A stretch of 64,000 nt of DNA from Exiguobacterium sp. s146 (GTDB lineage Bacteria > Bacillota > Bacilli > Exiguobacteriales > Exiguobacteriaceae): the NCBI RefSeq assembly GCF_018618415.1, contig NZ_JACSMA010000001.1, positions 1,204,667-1,268,666 of the forward strand, read 5' to 3'. A program made the translations under genes and the position numbers. A model generated the notes under the pieces. That model searched no databases, was not told the origin of the DNA, and saw nothing but the letters and a program-made list of their open reading frames with translations. Below are positions 1 to 7,440 of this stretch, in pieces; the first letter of the stretch is position 1; each line of letters opens with the position of its first letter.

Positions 1-62
1 TGTCCGAAAAAACCTTTTTGCGGCACGCTGTCCACAATTCTCTGTTTATCAATTCTTTCCAT
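1..62 (-). CDS. dtpT: POT-family di/tripeptide transporter, N-terminal fragment
   Basis: Only the first 20 codons lie in the window and the gene runs off the left edge. The ATG follows an AGGAGGG ribosome binding site. The N-terminus contains SVPQKGFFG, which resembles the conserved start of proton-coupled oligopeptide transporters of the DtpT type, where it precedes the first membrane helix. These proteins import di- and tripeptides using the proton gradient. The identification rests on this short motif only, so it is tentative; a promoter just upstream fits a first gene of an operon. Confidence 0.55.
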   Translation of the reverse strand, partial: MERIDKQRIVDSVPQKGFFG

Positions 63-86
63 GAAAAATCCCTCCTAGACCGTATA

Positions 87-115
87 ATCATAAAAAGAAT
101 CATTATGTTTGTAAA
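87..115 (-). promoter_or_regulatory. sigma-A promoter for the dtpT-like gene
   Basis: Reading the minus strand, a TTTACA -35 element (110-115) and a TATGAT -10 element (87-92) are 17 bases apart. They lie directly upstream of the AGGAGGG site and ATG of the peptide transporter. Confidence 0.6.
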
Positions 116-162
116 GAATAATAGAAGCAAATATTCAAAATTTAACGAACTTGACACGAAAC

Positions 163-199
163 AAAAAATCACACTAAACGACTAGGTTCAGTGTGATTT
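163..199 (-). terminator. Rho-independent terminator of the MFS gene
   Basis: A 10-base stem (AAATCACACT paired with AGTGTGATTT) is followed on the minus strand by a run of T. It lies 7 bases after the stop codon of the MFS transporter. Confidence 0.8.
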
Positions 200-205
200 A
201 TTTGG

Positions 206-1450
206 TCAAGCCGTCTTCTGTTTCGCTTCGGCTGCGCTGACACGACGTCCGAGTTGCCAGTAGATGAGACCTGACACACAACTGGCCGCCCCGACGAGAA
301 TCAAGGCGATATGGCCGGCCCGCTGATCGAAGAACAGGCTCGCCATAATCGGAGCCGTCACCCCGCCAATCAACCACTGGATACTGGCGGCACCGTTATA
401 GGCCCCGCGCATGTTCTCCGGAGCGATCAAGGCGATGAACGTCTGTTGGACCGGCGACATGATCATCTCGCCGAGCGTATAGAACGCGTATACCGCGAGC
501 AAGACGCTAACGAGGACGAGGTACGGTGTCCCAAGGGAGTAGAGGAGACGAGGCATGACCGCGATCAGAATCATGCCGACGCCGAAGATGGTCGCCCCGG
601 CGAGCATGACGTTACCGAACGGCTTGCGTCCGAGCTTCGAGGCAATCGGGAACTGGAACAACACGACCATGATGCCGTTCAAGGCGAGCATATAGGCGAA
701 CGGGTTCTCCCGGTCGGTGAACGACGGCATCGACTCCCGTAAGAACAGCGGCAACATGCTCTCGATGAGCGAGAAGCCCATCGAGATGAACACTCCGGCG
801 AAGATGAAGACGAGGAACACCTTGTCGTTATAAAACACTCGCAGGACGTCCCGGTTCGACGGCGTGTCGGCCTCGGTCGTCTCCGGGAGCGATTCTCGGA
901 TGTAGCGTCCGAGCACGAGCGCATACAAGACGAAGACGAGCGAGGCCGAATAGAAGATATACTGCCTATCGATGAACAGGACGGCGCTGCCGAGGAGCGG
1001 GCCGAGTGCGGCCCCGATGTTATGGCCCATCCGCAACAGACCGAACGCCTCGTTCATCTGTTCCGGTTCGGTCACGTCCGCGACCATCGCGCTCGCGGCC
1101 GGATGGAACAACGAGTTCGTCAAGCCGAGCATGGCGTTCAAGAGAAGGAGCGGCCAGAACGTCTCGGCGAACGCGAAGCCGACGAGGGCGAGGGCGTCGC
1201 CGAGGATGGCAATCATCATGATCGGCTTGCGGCCATACACGTCGGCGAGCCGTCCGCCGACGACGGAGCCGATGAGGGCCATGATCGGACCGGTCGCCAT
1301 GATGACCCCGACCTGGATATAACTGTCGAGCTTGTCGCTGTAATAGAGGACGAGGAACGGCGCGATCATGAACATCATGACACCGGTAATCGTCTCCCCG
1401 AGGAAGCGGATCCAAATATTGCGGTCGAGTCGTTTGAGTGATTGAATCAT
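206..1450 (-). CDS. MFS multidrug-efflux-type transporter
   Basis: A 414-residue membrane protein with about 12 hydrophobic helices and the major-facilitator signature GGRLADVYGRKPIM between helices 2 and 3, typical of the DHA1 drug:proton antiporters. It would export small toxic compounds across the cell membrane; the substrate cannot be read from sequence. The chosen ATG (1450) follows an AGGTG ribosome binding site 7 bases away. A longer in-frame reading begins inside the upstream terminator hairpin and is unlikely to be used. The gene is preceded by a leader peptide and an intrinsic terminator (1480-1629), so expression is probably induced by relief of attenuation. Confidence 0.85.
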   Translation of the reverse strand: MIQSLKRLDRNIWIRFLGETITGVMMFMIAPFLVLYYSDKLDSYIQVGVIMATGPIMALIGSVVGGRLADVYGRKPIMMIAILGDALALVGFAFAETFWPLLLLNAMLGLTNSLFHPAASAMVADVTEPEQMNEAFGLLRMGHNIGAALGPLLGSAVLFIDRQYIFYSASLVFVLYALVLGRYIRESLPETTEADTPSNRDVLRVFYNDKVFLVFIFAGVFISMGFSLIESMLPLFLRESMPSFTDRENPFAYMLALNGIMVVLFQFPIASKLGRKPFGNVMLAGATIFGVGMILIAVMPRLLYSLGTPYLVLVSVLLAVYAFYTLGEMIMSPVQQTFIALIAPENMRGAYNGAASIQWLIGGVTAPIMASLFFDQRAGHIALILVGAASCVSGLIYWQLGRRVSAAEAKQKTA

Positions 1451-1479
1451 TGGGTTCACCTGCTTTAGTTGATGGAATG

Positions 1480-1518
1480 AAAAAAGGGACGCGGCATGCA
1501 CAAAGGCATACGCGTCCC
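1480..1518 (-). terminator. Attenuator terminator in the leader of the MFS gene
   Basis: On the minus strand an 8-base stem GGGACGCG / CGCGTCCC closes a short loop and is followed by six T residues. It sits between the leader peptide and the MFS start codon, so most transcripts would stop here unless an alternative structure forms. GGCATG just upstream (around 1530) can pair with CATGCC inside the hairpin, offering a possible antiterminator. Confidence 0.8.
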
Positions 1519-1554
1519 TACGATCTTAGACATGCCTCGGAAGGCAGGCGAACG

Positions 1555-1629
1555 TCACGGATTCAAATCACGGAGAGGCGCCTGCCGGTCAATATGGACT
1601 TGGACGAATGAGCGTTGAATGACTGACAT
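1555..1629 (-). CDS. 24-residue leader peptide of the MFS attenuator
   Basis: A short open frame begins with ATG 1629 after a strong AAGGAGAGG site and ends with TGA at 1555-1557. It reads MSVIQRSFVQVHID then RQAPLRDLNP. The last third of its coding RNA contains GGCAGGCG, which can pair perfectly with CGCCTGCC just after the stop codon. A ribosome stalled in the leader would cover this segment and change the folding ahead of the terminator. The arrangement matches translation-attenuation leaders of antibiotic-resistance genes in Gram-positive bacteria. The stalling signal is not identified. Confidence 0.65.
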   Translation of the reverse strand: MSVIQRSFVQVHIDRQAPLRDLNP

Positions 1630-1670
1630 GGATACCTCTCCTTTCTGCATTGGACTGTCTTCTTTTCAAG

Positions 1671-1698
1671 ATTATGATAATTCGGTGAAATGTGTCAA
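1671..1698 (-). promoter_or_regulatory. sigma-A promoter of the leader-MFS transcript
   Basis: A consensus TTGACA (-35, 1693-1698) and CATAAT (-10, 1671-1676) with 16-base spacing lie on the minus strand, about 40 bases upstream of the leader peptide start. Confidence 0.75.
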
Positions 1699-1715
1699 CA
1701 CAAATTATGAATGTG

Positions 1716-2786
1716 TCATAATAATTCGTTCAGATTCTTGCGGGCGAGCCGGTAGTCAATCAAACGCGAAAACACGACTTGAATCATCGCCGTGACCGGC
1801 ACGCTGATGAACATCCCGACAAGGCCGAACAGGCTACCGCCGATGATGATTGACGTGATGACCCAGAACGGCGTGATGCCGACGCTGTCACCGAGTATCT
1901 TCGGCCCGAGCCAGAGCCCGTCGAACTGTTGCAACAAGAAGATGAACAAGAGGACGAGGAGTGCCGTGAACGGGTCGTAGAAATAGGTGATGATGAACGC
2001 CGGAATCATCCCGAGCAGTGGCCCGACATACGGGATGAAGTTCAAGACGCCGACGATGACACCGAGGAGAAGCGCGTACGGCGCCCCGATAATCAACAGA
2101 CCGGCGACGGCCAGCACCCCGATGATGAGGCAGTCGAGCGACTTCCCAATGATATAGCGCTTGAAGATGTAATCCATCTCTTGGAAGATATCGATCGTCG
2201 TCTTGGCCGACGCGACCGGGAACATCGCATACAGCAGCCGCTTGAACATACGGGCGAAGACTTCTTTGTCTTTCAATAGATAGATCGAGATGACGATCCC
2301 GATCAAGAAGTTGATGAGCGTCATCGTGAAGCTCGACACGTAACTGACCGACGAAAGGACCGCCGTCTCGACCCAACCCGAGAAACGCTCCTCGAACCGA
2401 CTGAAGTCGATGGCCTGCGCAATCGTCGCATTATACTCCTTCAAGTACGTGTTCAACTGCGACAGGAACCCATTCATCTGCCGGATGTAGGACGGGAGTT
2501 CCTCAATAAGCGAGGCGAGACTCGAATAGATGCGCGGGAACAGTGTCACCGCAGAGATGACGAGAATGCCAATAAAGACGATATAGACGATCAGTAAGCC
2601 TTGATATCGTTTTAGATGAAACCGTTCTTCTATATAGGACAGGACGGTATTCAGGAGCAGCGCGATGGCGATTCCCATAATAATCGGCGTCAGCAACTGG
2701 AACGTATATTGCGTCACTCGCGAAATCGTATCCGGTTCGCTGATGACCTTCCAGAGGACGAGCAAGATCAAGCCGATCACGCTCAA
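1716..2786 (-). CDS. AI-2E family (UPF0118) membrane protein, start disrupted by an in-frame TAG
   Basis: A 356-residue polytopic membrane protein of the AI-2E/PerM family (YtvI/YdbI-like): N-terminal helix pair, a soluble amphipathic middle section (about residues 70-140), then several helices with the family-typical GVLNFIPYVGPLLGMIP segment. Members act as sodium or autoinducer exporters or have unknown roles. The start is odd. The only good ribosome binding site (GAGGGGATGG) serves a TTG at 2816 followed by ELNRQLI, then TAG at 2790-2792, after which the same frame continues as KLSVIGLILL. Translation must therefore begin at TTG 2786 or GTG 2780 without a clear site, or the gene is a pseudogene or contains a base error. 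Confidence 0.8.
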   Translation of the reverse strand: MSVIGLILLVLWKVISEPDTISRVTQYTFQLLTPIIMGIAIALLLNTVLSYIEERFHLKRYQGLLIVYIVFIGILVISAVTLFPRIYSSLASLIEELPSYIRQMNGFLSQLNTYLKEYNATIAQAIDFSRFEERFSGWVETAVLSSVSYVSSFTMTLINFLIGIVISIYLLKDKEVFARMFKRLLYAMFPVASAKTTIDIFQEMDYIFKRYIIGKSLDCLIIGVLAVAGLLIIGAPYALLLGVIVGVLNFIPYVGPLLGMIPAFIITYFYDPFTALLVLLFIFLLQQFDGLWLGPKILGDSVGITPFWVITSIIIGGSLFGLVGMFISVPVTAMIQVVFSRLIDYRLARKNLNELL

Positions 2787-2851
2787 CTTCTAAATCAATT
2801 GACGGTTTAGTTCCAATGGTCCATCCCCTCATGTTTTAAATTGTGTAGAAT

Positions 2852-2881
2852 AACGTTCAGTTTTACTATGAACGTTTTTTT
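2852..2881. terminator. Hairpin with T-run and no obvious upstream gene
   Basis: AACGTTCA and TGAACGTT form an 8-base stem with a 9-base loop, followed on the plus strand by seven T residues. It looks like a terminator, but there is no plus-strand gene before it. It lies between the AI-2E gene and the first S-box promoter and may insulate the latter or block antisense transcription. Confidence 0.5.
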
Positions 2882-2920
2882 ACCGTGATTCAAGAGAACA
2901 TCCTCATTTTCAAAAAAGGA

Positions 2921-2949
2921 TTGACAAGATTGGTAACGTCTGGTTAACT
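2921..2949 (+). promoter_or_regulatory. Promoter of the first S-box transcript
   Basis: A consensus TTGACA at 2921-2926 and TTAACT at 2944-2949 are separated by 17 bases. They lie about 40 bases upstream of the SAM-I aptamer. Confidence 0.7.
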
Positions 2950-2990
2950 AAGTGACATATTACAAAAAGACAAATTGCATATAAAAACAC

Positions 2991-3091
2991 TTTCTATCAA
3001 GAGAAGCGGAGGGACTGGCCCGATGAAGCTTCAGCAACAGATTGTTCCAATACTGTGCTAATTCCAGCAAGGTGACCTTGAGAGATGGAAA
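2991..3091 (+). promoter_or_regulatory. SAM-I (S-box) riboswitch aptamer 1
   Basis: The S-box core is present in order: ATCAAGAGA, GGAGGGACTGGCCCGATGAAG, CAGCAAC, GTGCTAATTCCAGCA and GAGAGATGGAAA, which closes helix P1. The P3 segment is slightly non-standard (GAAGCTTCAGCAAC in place of GAAACCCGGCAAC). S-adenosylmethionine binding is expected to favour the terminator at 3121-3151 and switch off the aminotransferase-dehydrogenase operon when methionine is plentiful. Confidence 0.92.
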
Positions 3092-3120
3092 GGTGGTTGT
3101 TTGAATACGTCCGTATCTCG

Positions 3121-3151
3121 ACACCCCTTTCCGCGGAAAGGGGTGTTTTTT
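3121..3151 (+). terminator. Expression-platform terminator of S-box 1
   Basis: CACCCCTTTCC pairs with GGAAAGGGGTG around a GC-rich turn, followed by six T residues. It lies between the aptamer and the start codon of the aminotransferase. Confidence 0.9.
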
Positions 3152-3168
3152 GCATAGGAGGACTATTC

Positions 3169-4344
3169 ATGACAGACAGACGCTCACACTTATTAAAAAC
3201 GTTACCACCCCAACATTTCGTCGGACTCGCGAACGAGGTGGCCGAACTCGAACAGGCCGGCCATGACATCATCCGACTTGGACAAGGGACACCCGACCTG
3301 CCGACGCCCGAGCCGATCTGTGATGCGCTCCAGACGGCACTCCTCGACGTCTCGACCCATCAATACGGTCCGTTCCGGGGTCAGACCAGATTGAAGCAGG
3401 CGGTCGCGACGTTCTATCTGAACGAGTATGGGGTCGAGGTCGACCCGGAGACCGAAGTCGCAATCCTGATCGGATCAAAGTCGGGTCTCATTACATTGCC
3501 GCAATGCGTGCTCGAACCTGGGGACGGGATTCTGTTACCGAACCCGGGCTATCCCGATTATATCTCGGGGGCCAGACTCGCCGGTGCCGTCATCCGTGAC
3601 CTCGTCCTCCGAGAAGAGAACGGATTCTTGCCCGATTATGAGACGCTCGACTCCGAAGGGGCGCGACTCATGTATTTGAACTACCCGAGCAATCCGACCG
3701 GTGCCGTCGCCTCGCCCGCCTTCTTTGACGATACGGTCCGTTTCGCCCAGGAGCGGGACTTGATGGTCGTCCACGACTTTGCTTACGGCAGCATCGGGTT
3801 CGATGGCCACGTCCCACCGAGCTTCTTGCAGGCAGAAGGAGCGAAAGAAGTCGGCATCGAGGTGTATACGATGTCGAAAGCGTTCAACATGTCCGGTTGG
3901 CGCGTCGCCTTCGCCGTCGGCAACGCGGACATCATCGAAGCAATCAACACGTATCAGGACCATGTCCACGTCAGCGTGTTCTCGGCCATCCAAGCGGCGG
4001 CCGTCGCTGCGCTCGAGGCGCCCCGTACCATTCGCGACGATTTGGCCCGGCTATACGAGGCACGACGAGACCGCCTCATCGACGGATTGAACCGGGCCGG
4101 CTGGGCCGTCGAGCCACCGGAAGGTTCGTTCTTCGTCTGGGCGAAAGTGCCTGAAGGCGATGCCAAGTCGTTCTCGCGGAAACTGTTGCATGAAGCCGGT
4201 GTCGCCGTCACCCCGGGCTACTTCTTCGGCTCGGAAGGGGATGGCTACGTCCGCTTCGGTCTCGTCTCTCCAGAACCGAAGATTGATGAGGCCGTCGAAC
4301 GAATCGAGCGGTTGTTCGCCGCCTATGAGGAGGTGCGCGCATGA
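3169..4344 (+). CDS. PLP-dependent aminotransferase, methionine transaminase (MtnE)-like
   Basis: A 391-residue fold-type I class I/II aminotransferase. The N-terminus (LKTLPPQHFVGLANEVAELE, then IIRLGQGTPDLPTP) closely resembles MtnE/YkrV of the methionine salvage pathway. The cofactor lysine lies in YTMSKAFNMSGWR, and NYPSNPTGA and the C-terminal arginine region GYVRFGL are present. MtnE converts 2-keto-4-methylthiobutyrate to methionine using an amino donor. Control by an S-box riboswitch supports a methionine-related role. The ATG at 3169 follows AGGAGGA; the longer frame starts inside the riboswitch. The next gene overlaps by four bases, so the two are co-translated. Activity on other amino acids is possible. 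Confidence 0.85.
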   Translation: MTDRRSHLLKTLPPQHFVGLANEVAELEQAGHDIIRLGQGTPDLPTPEPICDALQTALLDVSTHQYGPFRGQTRLKQAVATFYLNEYGVEVDPETEVAILIGSKSGLITLPQCVLEPGDGILLPNPGYPDYISGARLAGAVIRDLVLREENGFLPDYETLDSEGARLMYLNYPSNPTGAVASPAFFDDTVRFAQERDLMVVHDFAYGSIGFDGHVPPSFLQAEGAKEVGIEVYTMSKAFNMSGWRVAFAVGNADIIEAINTYQDHVHVSVFSAIQAAAVAALEAPRTIRDDLARLYEARRDRLIDGLNRAGWAVEPPEGSFFVWAKVPEGDAKSFSRKLLHEAGVAVTPGYFFGSEGDGYVRFGLVSPEPKIDEAVERIERLFAAYEEVRA

Positions 4345-5357
4345 TTCGTCAGGCCGTCCTCGAATATGACCACGCCGATGACGCGCTTGACCGCCTCGAC
4401 GACTTGATTGACGACCGACGCGCCCACGTCCTGCACGGTCATAACGGGTATGGCGTCGTGTGCGCCGTCTATCCCGACATCGTCGACTATCCGGCGACAG
4501 CGTTCGGCGGGGAATGCACGGACGCCGAAGTCGAGCGGCTCAAAGCGTTTGACGCCGATGTGTTGATCGCCATCGGGGGTGGCAAGCTCGTCGACACGGC
4601 AAAACTCGTCGCCTATCAACGGAGCGTCCCGCTCATCGTCATCCCGACGCTCGCCTCTAACTGTGCCGCGTTCACGCCGCTCAGCGTCGTCTATCAAGAG
4701 GATGGGAGCTACGACCGTTACGACATGTTCCGCGTCGTCATCGAGCGGGTCATCGTCGACTCGCGCGTCATGAGACGCTCCCCATACGAATACTTCCGGG
4801 CCGGTGTCATCGACACGGTCGCAAAATTTTACGAGGCACGCTATTTGAGCGGGGACAGCTCGATTGATGCCGGCGTCAACACCGGGCTAGCCTTGGCCGA
4901 ACAGTGTGGTCGACTCGTCGAACTCGATTTGAGTGAACATGCCTTCAAGTCATATAGCGACGACGTCCGCTTCGCAATCGATCATGTGCTCGCGATCGGC
5001 GGTGCCGTCGGAGGATTTGGGGACGCCGGGACACGTGTCGCCGTGGGGCATGCGGTCCATAACGCCTTGAGCCGATTCGACTCGACGCACACCTTCTTGC
5101 ATGGGGACAAGGTCGGTTTCGGCCTGATCGTCCAAGAGCGGTTGCGCCACTCGGCCGATGCCCCATATTTGGAGGCATGGTTGAAGCGATTCGGTGCCCC
5201 GACGACACTCGAGACGCTCGGGATCGGACCCGACGACATCCCGATTCTCGTCGACTCCGTCATGGTGGAGACCGAGCTGCAACAGTTGCCAGCACCGCTC
5301 AATAAAGATTTTCTGAAAATAATTTTTGAAAGTTTACAATTATGTGTTTACAATTAA
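4341..5357 (+). CDS. Iron-type alcohol/glycerol dehydrogenase family, 2-oxo acid reductase candidate
   Basis: A 338-residue protein of the glycerol dehydrogenase-like branch of iron-containing alcohol dehydrogenases. It has the NAD(P)-binding IAIGGGKLVDTAK loop near residue 80 and the metal-site histidines in VGHAVHNALSRF and FLHGDKVGFG (about residues 235-260). E. coli HcxA (YbdH), a family member, reduces 2-oxo acids. Its ATGA overlap with the MtnE-like gene and shared S-box suggest it acts on a methionine-derived keto acid, for example reducing ketomethylthiobutyrate; this is an inference. No terminator was seen before the next S-box promoter. Confidence 0.75.
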   Translation: MIRQAVLEYDHADDALDRLDDLIDDRRAHVLHGHNGYGVVCAVYPDIVDYPATAFGGECTDAEVERLKAFDADVLIAIGGGKLVDTAKLVAYQRSVPLIVIPTLASNCAAFTPLSVVYQEDGSYDRYDMFRVVIERVIVDSRVMRRSPYEYFRAGVIDTVAKFYEARYLSGDSSIDAGVNTGLALAEQCGRLVELDLSEHAFKSYSDDVRFAIDHVLAIGGAVGGFGDAGTRVAVGHAVHNALSRFDSTHTFLHGDKVGFGLIVQERLRHSADAPYLEAWLKRFGAPTTLETLGIGPDDIPILVDSVMVETELQQLPAPLNKDFLKIIFESLQLCVYN

Positions 5358-5375
5358 AAGAATTAAAAGTAAGAT
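5347..5375 (+). promoter_or_regulatory. Promoter of the second S-box transcript (metQNP)
   Basis: TTTACA (5347-5352) and TAAGAT (5370-5375) are separated by 17 bases. The -35 element overlaps the final codons of the upstream dehydrogenase gene. Confidence 0.6.
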
Positions 5376-5398
5376 GATAACAACTTAATAGACCGATT

Positions 5399-5502
5399 GC
5401 TTATCAAGAGTGGTGGAGGGACTGGCCCTGTGAAACCCGGCAACCAGATCGTTATGATCATGGTGCTAATTCCAACAGACGAAATCGTCTGGGAGATGAG
5501 CG
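5399..5502 (+). promoter_or_regulatory. SAM-I (S-box) riboswitch aptamer 2
   Basis: A canonical S-box: GCTTATCAAGAG, GGAGGGACTGGCCCTGTGAAA, CCCGGCAACC, GGTGCTAATTCCAACAG, then GGGAGATGAGC closing helix P1. It precedes the metQ-metN-metP operon, the expected target for repression by S-adenosylmethionine. Confidence 0.95.
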
Positions 5503-5523
5503 TGTCCGACTTTGACTTGTCGT

Positions 5524-5559
5524 GCCCGCCACTCTGAATGAGTAGCGGGCTTTCATTTT
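5524..5559 (+). terminator. Expression-platform terminator of S-box 2
   Basis: GCCCGCCACTC pairs with GAGTAGCGGGC around a short loop, followed by a T-rich stretch (TTTCATTTT). It lies just ahead of the GGAGGAGG site of metQ. Confidence 0.85.
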
Positions 5560-5574
5560 GGAGGAGGAACACAC

Positions 5575-6396
5575 ATGAACATCAAACAGAAAACAGTACT
5601 CGCAGGAACATCACTACTCGCCGCCATCGCGCTCTCGGCGTGCGGACAATCGGACGCAAGCGAGGCGCTCAGCACGGAGTCGCTCACGATTGGCGTCACG
5701 GGTGGGCCGCACCAACAGATCGCCGAGAAAGTGAAAGAACTCGCGGCCGAGGACGGCCTCGAGCTCGATATCAAAGTATTCAACGACTACAATACGCCAA
5801 ACACGGCACTCGCCGAGGGCAGCCTCGACGTCAACAGCTATCAGACGCTGTCATTCCTCGAGCTGCAAAAAGCCGATAAAGACTATAAAATCGACGACGT
5901 GTTCAAAACCGTCGCCTTCCCGATGGGTCTCTACTCAGAGAAGCTGACGGACATTAAAGAGTTAAAAGAAGGCGACAAGGTCGCTGTCCCGAACGACCCA
6001 GCGAACGAGTTGCGGGCGCTCCGTCTCTATGAGACAGCTGGACTCATCACGCTCAAGGAAGGCTTGACCGACAAGGCGACGAAACGCGACATCGCCGAGA
6101 ACCCGCTCAACCTTGAATTCATCGAGCTCGAGGCGTCACAACTCCCGACCCAGCTCCCTGAAGTCGCGCTCGCGGCCATCAACACGAACTTCGCGATGGG
6201 TGCCGGCCTATCGATCAACGAGGACGCCTTGTTCCACGAAGACACGGTCGACAACCCGTATCCGAACTACGTCGTCGTCCGCACCGACAACAAGGATGAC
6301 GAAGTCGTCGCGACACTCAAATCGTACTATCACTCGGACGAGGTCCGGACGTTCATCGAAGAGACGTTCGACGGCTCGATCGTCCCGGCATTTTAA
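5575..6396 (+). CDS. metQ: Methionine ABC transporter substrate-binding lipoprotein
   Basis: A 273-residue NlpA/MetQ family lipoprotein. It begins with a lipoprotein signal peptide ending in the lipobox LSAC (Cys at about residue 23). The mature part has the family start TIGVTGGPHQQI, the NDYNTPNTALAEGSLDVNSYQT ligand-site region and INTNFAMGAGL near the C-terminus. It captures D/L-methionine or its derivatives outside the membrane and hands it to MetP. The ATG follows a GGAGGAGG site. It is the first gene of the operon and is followed 9 bases later by metN. The order Q-N-P differs from the N-P-Q order of Bacillus subtilis. Confidence 0.95.
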   Translation: MNIKQKTVLAGTSLLAAIALSACGQSDASEALSTESLTIGVTGGPHQQIAEKVKELAAEDGLELDIKVFNDYNTPNTALAEGSLDVNSYQTLSFLELQKADKDYKIDDVFKTVAFPMGLYSEKLTDIKELKEGDKVAVPNDPANELRALRLYETAGLITLKEGLTDKATKRDIAENPLNLEFIELEASQLPTQLPEVALAAINTNFAMGAGLSINEDALFHEDTVDNPYPNYVVVRTDNKDDEVVATLKSYYHSDEVRTFIEETFDGSIVPAF

Positions 6397-6405
6397 GGAG
6401 GGCCT

Positions 6406-7440
6406 ATGATTGCACTTCGCAACATCACCAAGACGTTCACCGTGAATAAAGGTGCTGTCACCGCTCTCGACGACGTCTCGCTCACGATTGAGAAAGGCGA
6501 GATTTTCGGTATCATCGGTCGAAGCGGGGCTGGCAAGAGCACGCTCATCCGCATGATCAATCTGCTCGAACGCCCGACGTCAGGCCAAGTCGAGATTGAA
6601 GGACAGGACATCACGCAACTCGACAAGCGCGGTCTCTCGAAGTTGCGCCATCGCATCGGGATGATTTTCCAACATTACAACCTGCTCAAGACGGCGACCG
6701 TCGAAGAGAACGTCGCCATCCCGCTCCGTCTCGAAGGACTTGATAAACAGACGATCCGGAATCGTGTCGACAAATATCTCGATATCGTCGGGCTGACGGA
6801 GCATCGGAAACATTATCCGGAGCAACTGTCGGGCGGACAGAAGCAACGTGTCGCCATCGCCCGTGCCCTCGCGCACGAGCCGGACATCTTGCTCAGCGAC
6901 GAGGCGACGAGCGCGCTCGACCCAGAGACGACCGAGTCGATCCTCGACCTGTTGCTCGACATCAACCGCGAGCTCGGGCTGACGATTTTCCTCATCACCC
7001 ATGAGATGGAAGTCATCGAGCGCATCTGCGACCGGGTCGCGGTCATTGAGGCTGGACGAATCATCGAGGAAGGGAACGTACTCGACGTGTTCTCTGACCC
7101 GCATCATGCGACGACACGCAAGTTCTTGAAGACGAACCTCGATGTCCCGAAAGAGATCGTCGAAGAATTGAGCACGCACGGCACGCTCGTCAACCTGTCG
7201 TTCATCGGACATCAGAGCGAACAGGCCGTGCTCGCCCAGTTGACGAAACGGTTCGGCTTGCTCCCGAACATCATCGGGGGCGGCATCAAGAAGTTGAAAG
7301 GCGGTCTCGTCGGCAATCTGCTCGTCCACTTGGACGGCGATCAAGCCCAGACCGACCAAGCCATCCGTTTCTTGGAAGCGAGCGGTGTGAAAGTGAAGGA
7401 GGTGACGAGCCATGGTTCAGTTTTGGGAAAATTGGGGTGA
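6406..7440 (+). CDS. metN: Methionine ABC transporter ATP-binding protein
   Basis: A 344-residue MetN ATPase. Walker A is GRSGAGKST (about residue 38), the signature motif is LSGGQKQRVAIARAL, Walker B reads ILLSDEATSALD, and the switch histidine is in ITHEM. Residues about 260-344 form the C-terminal NIL regulatory domain that senses intracellular methionine in this family. It powers import through MetP. The gene overlaps metP by 29 bases, indicating coupled translation under S-box control. Confidence 0.95.
   Translation: MIALRNITKTFTVNKGAVTALDDVSLTIEKGEIFGIIGRSGAGKSTLIRMINLLERPTSGQVEIEGQDITQLDKRGLSKLRHRIGMIFQHYNLLKTATVEENVAIPLRLEGLDKQTIRNRVDKYLDIVGLTEHRKHYPEQLSGGQKQRVAIARALAHEPDILLSDEATSALDPETTESILDLLLDINRELGLTIFLITHEMEVIERICDRVAVIEAGRIIEEGNVLDVFSDPHHATTRKFLKTNLDVPKEIVEELSTHGTLVNLSFIGHQSEQAVLAQLTKRFGLLPNIIGGGIKKLKGGLVGNLLVHLDGDQAQTDQAIRFLEASGVKVKEVTSHGSVLGKLG

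Noticed and set aside
311..742. Long plus-strand frames opposite the MFS gene and similar frames opposite cls, parE and parC
   Set aside because: They are antisense shadows in GC-rich genes: no ribosome binding sites, arginine-rich composition and no family resemblance.
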